A stretch of 30,410 nt of DNA, taken from assembly GCA_043778625.1 (NCBI GenBank), contig JAYWFU010000030.1, positions 1-30,410 of the forward strand, written 5' to 3'. The position numbers were made by a program, and so were the translations under genes. Below, piece by piece: positions 25,798 through 30,410 of this stretch (positions within the stretch are counted from its first letter, which is position 1; every line of letters starts with the position of its first letter). Under the pieces are notes generated by a model. The model was given only the letters and a program-made list of their open reading frames with translations. It searched no databases and was not told the DNA's origin. Origin of the DNA: JACMRI01 sp043778625 (lineage in GTDB: Bacteria; Bacteroidota; Bacteroidia; UBA4408).

Positions 25798-25826
25798 CAA
25801 ATATAGGTTGGAATTAAAATTATCAA
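25798..25826 (-). promoter_or_regulatory. Bacteroidota promoter of the pRiA4b-like gene
   Basis: The minus strand reads TTG (25826-25824), 18 bases, then TATATTTG (25805-25798): exact -7 box with spacing one base short of consensus. It lies 41 bases before the ATG at 25757. Confidence 0.6.
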
Positions 25827-25835
25827 AACAAATTT

Positions 25836-26441
25836 TTATGAAAGATGTGTTTCAATTAATAGCAATAATTCTTGTTGTGTTTCAATGTATTTGTTTTGCG
25901 CATACCACAAGTGTAGTTTTTCGGCCAATGATTTTTTGTCTAATGGATTTGCGCTCGTTTTATTTTCTTCAATTATTGCCTGAGCTAATGCTGGGCGTGG
26001 CCCCCACGTAAATACCTCTTGCAAAGTATCTGCCGTTAGGCATATTAATTTTGGTATTGATGCACTGCCATTAGTGTTATAATGTTGTATAACTTGTGGA
26101 TGTTCGTCGCGCAGTATAATTTTAAATTCAATGTGCGAACTCACATATCCCATTTTAGCAAGTATAGGTACGTTTTGCGCAGCATCGCCACACCAAGCTT
26201 CGGCTACTATTAGCCACACGTAATTATTGGTAAGGCTATGTAGGCGGTCAACCAGCACATCAAGTAATTTTATTTTTACATCAATGCGGTGCATGCGGTA
26301 CATGTTAAGCTTTGTATAATCTACAAATTCTTGGGTTTGAGTAGTGCCTGTGGTTTTGTTTTGCTTGAGCAACGAATCAATTATTCGGCTGTACTCGCTA
26401 TACATTACCCCCTGTTGTACTAAGTTTTTAGTAATTATCAT
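25836..26441 (-). CDS. Thioredoxin-fold protein (thioredoxin_9 type)
   Basis: In this 201-residue protein an N-terminal helical part (1-70) precedes a thioredoxin fold: WLIVAEAWCGDAAQN (76-90, with a single Cys84 in place of the CxxC pair) and ASIPKLI (127-133, the cis-proline loop), then FTWGPRP. This WCGDA form is typical of a Bacteroidota thioredoxin-like family, where one cysteine is conserved. A disulfide exchange by two active-site cysteines is therefore impossible; a peroxiredoxin- or glutathione-like role using one thiol is possible. No signal peptide, so cytoplasmic. It has its own -7 box at 26475-26482. The downstream pRiA4b-like gene, 78 bases further, has its own promoter. Confidence 0.82.
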   Translation of the reverse strand: MIITKNLVQQGVMYSEYSRIIDSLLKQNKTTGTTQTQEFVDYTKLNMYRMHRIDVKIKLLDVLVDRLHSLTNNYVWLIVAEAWCGDAAQNVPILAKMGYVSSHIEFKIILRDEHPQVIQHYNTNGSASIPKLICLTADTLQEVFTWGPRPALAQAIIEENKTSANPLDKKSLAEKLHLWYAQNKYIETQQELLLLIETHLS

Positions 26442-26474
26442 TTGTAGTTAAATTTATCCATTAGTGCATTATTA

Positions 26475-26482
26475 CAAAGTTA
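26475..26482 (-). promoter_or_regulatory. Bacteroidota -7 promoter box
   Basis: The minus strand reads TAACTTTG, exact to TAnnTTTG, 34 bases before the ATG of the thioredoxin-fold gene at 26441. No TTG at -33. Confidence 0.4.
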
Positions 26483-26709
26483 TGTATAAATTTTATAATT
26501 TATAACCCACTAGCCAACACATTACATTTAAACTAGCTACTAATTAGTAAACGGGGAGTATGCACCCCCAGTTTTAAATTAAAATAAGCAACAATGCTAT
26601 GAATTTGAATAGAGTTAGGCATAATTATTGAATAATGTAATGTTGATTACAAAAAAAATGTAACTTTATGTAGTCAAAAAAAACAATTAAACTAAAAACC
26701 ATAAGAAAA

Positions 26710-26940
26710 ATGAAAAAATTATTAATGTCAGCAGCTGTAATAGCTATGTTAGGATCAGTGGTAATAGCTGGTAACAATGACGAAAAAGGAAAAAAAGAAT
26801 GCAAAAAAGGGGAAAAATCATGCTGTAAAAAAAGTGCTGGCGAAACTAAAGCTTGTGCTGGTGCTGATAAAAAAGGCGATAAAAAATGCTGCAAAAAAGA
26901 TGCTGCTGCAACTACTCCTACTGATAAAAAAGCAGAATAG
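26710..26940 (+). CDS. Tiny secreted Lys/Cys-rich protein
   Basis: This 76-residue protein starts MKKLLMSAAVIAMLGSVVIAG, a clear signal peptide (cleavage near 20). The mature part is about 55 residues, with many lysines and six cysteines arranged as KECKK, KSCCKK, KACAG and KKCCKK. The two CC pairs could bind metal or form disulfides in the periplasm. I recognise no family by name, though short exported Lys/Cys-rich proteins of this style are common in Bacteroidota. A -7-like box (TAACTTTA, one mismatch) sits at 26661-26668 with TTG 15 bases before it. A 21-base inverted-repeat terminator follows. The large overlapping frame on the opposite strand is a shadow. Confidence 0.7.
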   Translation: MKKLLMSAAVIAMLGSVVIAGNNDEKGKKECKKGEKSCCKKSAGETKACAGADKKGDKKCCKKDAAATTPTDKKAE

Positions 26941-26963
26941 TAAACAACAATTTTATTTATTGT

Positions 26964-27007
26964 TAACAAAGTTGCCCAGTAAATTAATTTACTGGGCAAC
27001 TTTGTTA
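26964..27007 (+). terminator. Strong hairpin terminator
   Basis: A perfect 21-base inverted repeat (arms 26964-26984 and 26987-27007) with an AT-rich tip lies 24 bases past the Lys/Cys-rich protein's stop. Its GTTGCCCAGT core is GC-richer than the surroundings. Confidence 0.85.
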
Positions 27008-27107
27008 TGTATACTAACCTAATGCACACAATAAGAATTTATTAATTTTAAATTAAAGAAAAAAGACCTAAAATTTAGCATTTTAGCGCACAACGCTACT
27101 TATTAAT

Positions 27108-27115
27108 TACATTTG
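27108..27115 (+). promoter_or_regulatory. Bacteroidota -7 promoter box of hemB
   Basis: TACATTTG is exact to TAnnTTTG, 26 bases before the hemB ATG at 27142. A T-rich TTTTAG at 27081-27086 is a poor -33 element. Confidence 0.45.
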
Positions 27116-27141
27116 TACTGTTAATATTTACATAATTAGTA

Positions 27142-28131
27142 ATGCTAAACATAACCCACCGCCCACGCCGTAACCGTGCTACACAAGCCATACGCAACCT
27201 AGTGCAAGAAAACCACGTAACAGTACACGACCTTATGTACCCTTTGTTTTTGGTTGATGGCGAAAACAAAAAAGAACCCATACTAAGCATGCCTGGTCAG
27301 TACCGTTGGAGTATTGACACCTTACTTACTGAAATAGAAAGCTCCGTAGCCCTTGGCATACAAGCATTTGTGTTGTTTCCTAACATTGCGGAGGGTTTAA
27401 AAGATACGCAAGCCACCGAAAGTTATAACCCTAACGGATTGTACCTACGTGCCATAGCAGCGGTAAAACAACGTTTCCCTAATGTATGCTTAATGACTGA
27501 TGTAGCCATGGACCCTTACAGTAGCGATGGACACGATGGTGTGGTACAAAACGGACAAATAGTTAACGACCTTACTCTGCCTATACTGGCACGTATGGCC
27601 ATAGCGCAAGCCAAGGCAGGGGCTGATATTATAGGCCCAAGTGATATGATGGACGGACGTGTAGACTACCTGCGCAATGCCTTAGACGAAGCAGGATATA
27701 GCCACGTGAGCATAATGTCGTACACGGCCAAATACGCTAGTGCGTTTTATGGTCCGTTTCGTGATGCGTTGGATAGCGCACCAAAATTTGGCGATAAAAA
27801 AACCTATCAAATGAATCCTGCTAATAGCCGTGAGGCCTTAGTAGAAGCCGAACTGGACGTGCTTGAAGGGGCTGATTACCTAATGGTGAAACCAGCATTG
27901 CCGTACCTAGATGTAATACAAACCTTAAAAACCAATACTAACCTACCCATAGCCGCCTACAACGTAAGTGGCGAATACGCCATGATTAAAGCTGCTGCCG
28001 AAAAAGGTTGGCTCGACGGCGAACGTTGCATGGTAGAGTCCTTAACGAGTATTAAGCGTGCAGGAGCTGATATTATTTTAACGTATTTTGCTAAAGAATA
28101 CGCACAGTATTTACACACTACTAAATTGTAA
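27142..28131 (+). CDS. hemB: Delta-aminolevulinic acid dehydratase (porphobilinogen synthase)
   Basis: This 329-residue protein has the two Schiff-base lysines in SYTAKYAS (Lys197) and MVKPALPYLD (Lys250), plus DIIGPSDMMDGR (162-173). Residues 119-133 read TDVAMDPYSSDGHDG, the aspartate-rich, cysteine-free form, so this is the Mg/K-dependent class rather than the zinc class. It joins two 5-aminolevulinate molecules into porphobilinogen, an early step of haem synthesis. Standard length. The mqnE gene starts five bases after its stop, so the two are almost certainly cotranscribed. That places haem and menaquinone synthesis, both respiratory cofactors, under one promoter (27108-27115). Confidence 0.98.
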   Translation: MLNITHRPRRNRATQAIRNLVQENHVTVHDLMYPLFLVDGENKKEPILSMPGQYRWSIDTLLTEIESSVALGIQAFVLFPNIAEGLKDTQATESYNPNGLYLRAIAAVKQRFPNVCLMTDVAMDPYSSDGHDGVVQNGQIVNDLTLPILARMAIAQAKAGADIIGPSDMMDGRVDYLRNALDEAGYSHVSIMSYTAKYASAFYGPFRDALDSAPKFGDKKTYQMNPANSREALVEAELDVLEGADYLMVKPALPYLDVIQTLKTNTNLPIAAYNVSGEYAMIKAAAEKGWLDGERCMVESLTSIKRAGADIILTYFAKEYAQYLHTTKL

Positions 28132-28136
28132 AACAC

Positions 28137-29288
28137 ATGACTACTGCTATTGAACTTTTAATTGAAAATACAAACCTAAGCACAGAACTTAAAGCCATTG
28201 CTAATAAGGTTATTAATAACGAACGTATAACCGTGGCCGATGGTATAACCCTGTACGAGCAAGCTGAATTGGGCTTTGTGGGGGTATTGGCTAATTATGT
28301 GCGGGAGCGCAAAAACGGAAACGCTACCTATTTTAACCGTAACTTTCATATTGAGCCTACCAACATTTGTGTGTACGATTGTAAGTTTTGTTCGTACTCA
28401 CGCAAGCTAAAACAAAAAGACGGGCAGTGGGAACTTAGCGTAAACGACATGTTGCATTTGGTTAAAAAATACGATGGCAAACCCATTACCGAAGTACACA
28501 TTGTAGGGGGCGTGCATCCTCGGATGGACGTACAGTTTTTTGGCGAAGCATTAGCCGCCATTAAAGCCCACCGACCGAGCTTGCACATTAAAGGTTTTAC
28601 AGCGGTGGAGCTGTACTATATGTTTCGCAAGGGAAAAATGGAAATGAAAGAAGGCTTACAGTTTTTGCAAAGCAAAGGGCTAGACTCCTTGCCAGGTGGC
28701 GGCGCCGAGATATTTGATGAAACTATTCGTACTACTATTGCCGAGGACAAATGTACCTCAGTAGAGTGGCTAGCCATACACGAGGCGGCGCATGAACTAG
28801 GTATGGCGAGTAATTGCACCATGCTTTACGGACACATTGAAACCTACGCACACCGCGTAGACCACATGAACCGACTGCGAGATTTGCAAGATAAGACCAA
28901 AGGCTTTAATACATTTATACCATTAAAGTTTCGTAACCACGATAACCAAATGAGCCACGTGCCCGAAAGCACCGTTATTGAAGACTTGCGCAACTACGCC
29001 ATAGCACGTATTTTCTTAGATAATATTAACCACATAAAAGCCTACTGGCCAATGATAGGGCGTGAAACTGCTGCGCTATCAATGAATTACGGCGTAGACG
29101 ATATTGACGGAACTATTGACGATAGCACCAAAATATACAGTATGGCAGGAGCCGAGGAGCAAGTACCCTCGCTTACCACACAACAATTAGTAGATTTAAT
29201 AAAGCACGCAGGACGCACGCCAATAGAGCGCGACACACTTTATAATATTGTAAAAGATTATAGTGTGGAGGAGGTTGTGGAGGGTTAG
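28137..29288 (+). CDS. mqnE: Aminofutalosine synthase (radical SAM)
   Basis: This 383-residue protein has the radical-SAM cluster motif CVYDCKFC (Cys78, Cys82, Cys85) in the context HIEPTNICVYDCKFCSYSR, and LPGGGAEIFDE, NCTMLYGHIE and HVPESTVIEDL. These distinguish MqnE from MqnC, whose motif context is NYTNxC. The enzyme joins the enolpyruvyl group of the chorismate-derived substrate to SAM-derived adenosyl radical to make aminofutalosine in the futalosine route to menaquinone. Other mqn genes are not in the window. It is cotranscribed with hemB (five-base gap). MqnE is preferred over CofH because of these motifs and the absence of F420 genes. Confidence 0.93.
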   Translation: MTTAIELLIENTNLSTELKAIANKVINNERITVADGITLYEQAELGFVGVLANYVRERKNGNATYFNRNFHIEPTNICVYDCKFCSYSRKLKQKDGQWELSVNDMLHLVKKYDGKPITEVHIVGGVHPRMDVQFFGEALAAIKAHRPSLHIKGFTAVELYYMFRKGKMEMKEGLQFLQSKGLDSLPGGGAEIFDETIRTTIAEDKCTSVEWLAIHEAAHELGMASNCTMLYGHIETYAHRVDHMNRLRDLQDKTKGFNTFIPLKFRNHDNQMSHVPESTVIEDLRNYAIARIFLDNINHIKAYWPMIGRETAALSMNYGVDDIDGTIDDSTKIYSMAGAEEQVPSLTTQQLVDLIKHAGRTPIERDTLYNIVKDYSVEEVVEG

Positions 29289-29339
29289 TTTTCTTAAAAC
29301 CTAGCTTGTTATAATTCAAAATTATATACTCAATAAAAA

Positions 29340-30155
29340 ATGAAAAAACTTTTTTTAATATCTATAACAATATTTATTAGCTCATTAATAATGCGACTGT
29401 TTGATATGGCAGGCTCTTCATTTTTCACAGGATTATCATGGGTTTTGTTTTTAATATATTGCGCATTATTTTTATTTTCACAAGAAAACACAACTAATGA
29501 TAAGCTGAACGTAATCTCTTGGACACTAATATTAACGGGAGTCTTTTTTAAATTACATCACTATCCATTTATAATAATAATTTTATTATCAGGAATTGGG
29601 TTACAATTTATATACTGTAATATTTCCTCTATTAAAAATCAGTTTGACGATCAAAGTTTAGTGTTGTTTCTGCGCTTTATATGCCTAATTTATTTTTTAT
29701 TTAGGCTTCAATATTGGCCAAGGGCACAGTTTGTTTTTTTATTAGTAGCGGGACTTGCTCTAGTAACATATTTTAAACTAAAAACGGTTAAGCCAATTAC
29801 TAATAGAACAATTACAACAGCTATTTTAGTTAGCGGTGTAGTAATAATTTCGTTTATTCGCACACATCATATATTTTATTATTTAAACACCTATTATATT
29901 AATAATAAATATGGAAATGAATTTGCATACACAGCTTTAAATAAATACAGTTGGTTTTTGTACACTGCTGGAAAAACTAACGAAGCGCTTAACGCAAATA
30001 CAAGCGCATACGAGAGTATTTCGAATATTCAAAAAACGGGAATTAAAATAGATACTGCAAAGTATTTTAATAATTTACGCTTAAATAGAGTAAATATTCA
30101 AAAGCATACGTGGATTGATTATGATCATGAAAAAAATGCATTTCATTCGTTTTGA
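29340..30155 (+). CDS. Multi-pass membrane protein with GldL-like FKxxHxP motifs
   Basis: This 271-residue protein has about seven hydrophobic segments up to residue 175 (near 4-20, 30-47, 58-72, 77-94, 107-122, 130-146 and 158-174). Three of the turns carry similar motifs: LIMRLFDMAG (16-25), VFFKLHHYP (68-76) and FLFRLQYWP (119-127). The latter two resemble the FKxxHxxG turn that I know from GldL and other small Bacteroidota membrane proteins, so the membrane part seems built from repeated hairpins. Residues 176-271 form a soluble tail with a TPR-like helix pair (ALNKYSWFLYTAGKTNEALNA). I do not recognise the family. The BatA-like gene follows 74 bases later, so an envelope or stress role is possible. 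Confidence 0.65.
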   Translation: MKKLFLISITIFISSLIMRLFDMAGSSFFTGLSWVLFLIYCALFLFSQENTTNDKLNVISWTLILTGVFFKLHHYPFIIIILLSGIGLQFIYCNISSIKNQFDDQSLVLFLRFICLIYFLFRLQYWPRAQFVFLLVAGLALVTYFKLKTVKPITNRTITTAILVSGVVIISFIRTHHIFYYLNTYYINNKYGNEFAYTALNKYSWFLYTAGKTNEALNANTSAYESISNIQKTGIKIDTAKYFNNLRLNRVNIQKHTWIDYDHEKNAFHSF

Positions 30156-30229
30156 GAATAGACTCTTTAACGTTGAAATTCGTGTAGAAACTAATCAAAA
30201 ACCACTTATTAATCTTACGTTTAAATCAA

Positions 30230-30410
30230 ATGCAATTCATACACCCCACATTTCTTTGGTCGCTGCTAGCGCTTGCTATACCTATAATTATTCACTTATT
30301 TAATTTTAGAAAATACAAAAAAGTATATTTTACGAATGTTAAATTATTTACTGAGCTGCAGGAAGATAACCGCACCCGCAATAAGCTCAAGCACTATTTA
30401 ATACTTGCCG
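30230..30410 (+). CDS. BatA-like aerotolerance-type membrane protein, N-terminal part (cut by right edge)
   Basis: An open frame begins at the ATG at 30230 and runs off the window after 60 codons. The protein starts MQFIHPTFLWSLLALAIPII and continues HLFNFRKYKKVYFTNVKLF. This is the N-terminal transmembrane start of the BatA domain family (aerotolerance regulator N-terminal, PF07584), where HPxxLWxLLxxxIPIxIHLFxF is characteristic. Full-length members are about 600-700 residues, often with a von Willebrand or glutamine-amidotransferase-like part; here that is outside the window. The gene probably belongs to an envelope-stress group continuing to the right. The upstream membrane protein may be its partner. 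Confidence 0.75.
   Translation, partial: MQFIHPTFLWSLLALAIPIIIHLFNFRKYKKVYFTNVKLFTELQEDNRTRNKLKHYLILA

Noticed and set aside
25836..26441. Missing second cysteine in the thioredoxin-fold protein as a sign of decay
   Set aside because: The WCGDA form with a single Cys is typical of this Bacteroidota family, so the gene looks intact.
26625..27029. Minus-strand frame of 134 codons over the Lys/Cys-rich gene
   Set aside because: It runs through a strong terminator hairpin and mirrors the Lys-rich codons of the real gene. It is a shadow.
1..30410. Search for tRNA, rRNA, CRISPR, insertion sequences, phage or toxin-antitoxin/defence systems
   Set aside because: No repeated spacers, transposase motifs, inverted terminal repeats with target duplications or known defence domains were seen by reading; the genes are core, metabolic or envelope types.

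Overview
The window is AT-rich chromosomal DNA from a member of the phylum Bacteroidota (Bacteroidetes). Several features support this. Two proteins end in type IX secretion (T9SS) type A sorting domains. There are lipoproteins, SPOR/OmpA envelope proteins, a PorE-like protein and a BatA-like start. Genes begin after A-rich leaders rather than clear Shine-Dalgarno sequences. Eight genes have an exact TAnnTTTG box a short distance upstream (a ninth box lies 13 bases before ispH), and the HU gene has the full TTG-N19-TAnnTTTG promoter. The genus cannot be named from the sequence alone; the Chitinophagales/Sphingobacteriales range would fit.

Layout. Bases 1-7557 encode mostly surface proteins: the N-terminal 681 residues of a large secreted FN3-type protein (minus strand, running off the left edge), a secreted leucine-rich-repeat protein, a T9SS-exported phospholipase D/nuclease-like protein, a membrane OmpA-domain protein with a His-rich tip, and an exported protein with two tandem copies of one domain plus a SPOR-like C-terminus. 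Bases 7558-7904 hold no gene. Next come a SAM methyltransferase (7905-8795) and PEP carboxykinase (8885-10501). A tight plus-strand run follows (10609-14702): an outer-membrane-type protein, a CrtO-like membrane acyltransferase, a 4'-phosphopantetheinyl transferase, a geranylgeranylglyceryl phosphate synthase-family protein and a lipoprotein. This group hints at lipid or envelope modification.

From 14768 to 25099 are a small secreted zinc-site protein, a PolB-type 3'-5' exonuclease, riboflavin synthase, HU, two overlapping lipoproteins with DUF4214-like helical repeats, a PhnP-like metallo-beta-lactamase-fold hydrolase, a T9SS-exported PHB-depolymerase-type esterase, ispH, a PorE-like TPR/beta-propeller protein and adenine deaminase. 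Two minus-strand genes follow (pRiA4b ORF-3-like and a thioredoxin-fold protein), then a tiny Lys/Cys-rich secreted protein, hemB and mqnE (haem and futalosine-route menaquinone synthesis), a multi-pass membrane protein, and the start of a BatA-like protein cut by the right edge.

Transcription units are marked by strong hairpin terminators at 2840-2879, 5206-5242, 6101-6132, 10532-10574, 15105-15143, 16982-17018 and 26964-27007. I found no tRNA, rRNA, CRISPR array, insertion sequence, phage gene or recognisable defence system. Most genes are ordinary core or envelope functions. The best candidates for something under-described are the lipid-linked cluster at 11450-13339, the overlapping lipoprotein pair at 17053-18406, the duplicated-domain SPOR-like protein at 6169-7557 and the PorE-like protein lacking OmpA at 21360-23399.
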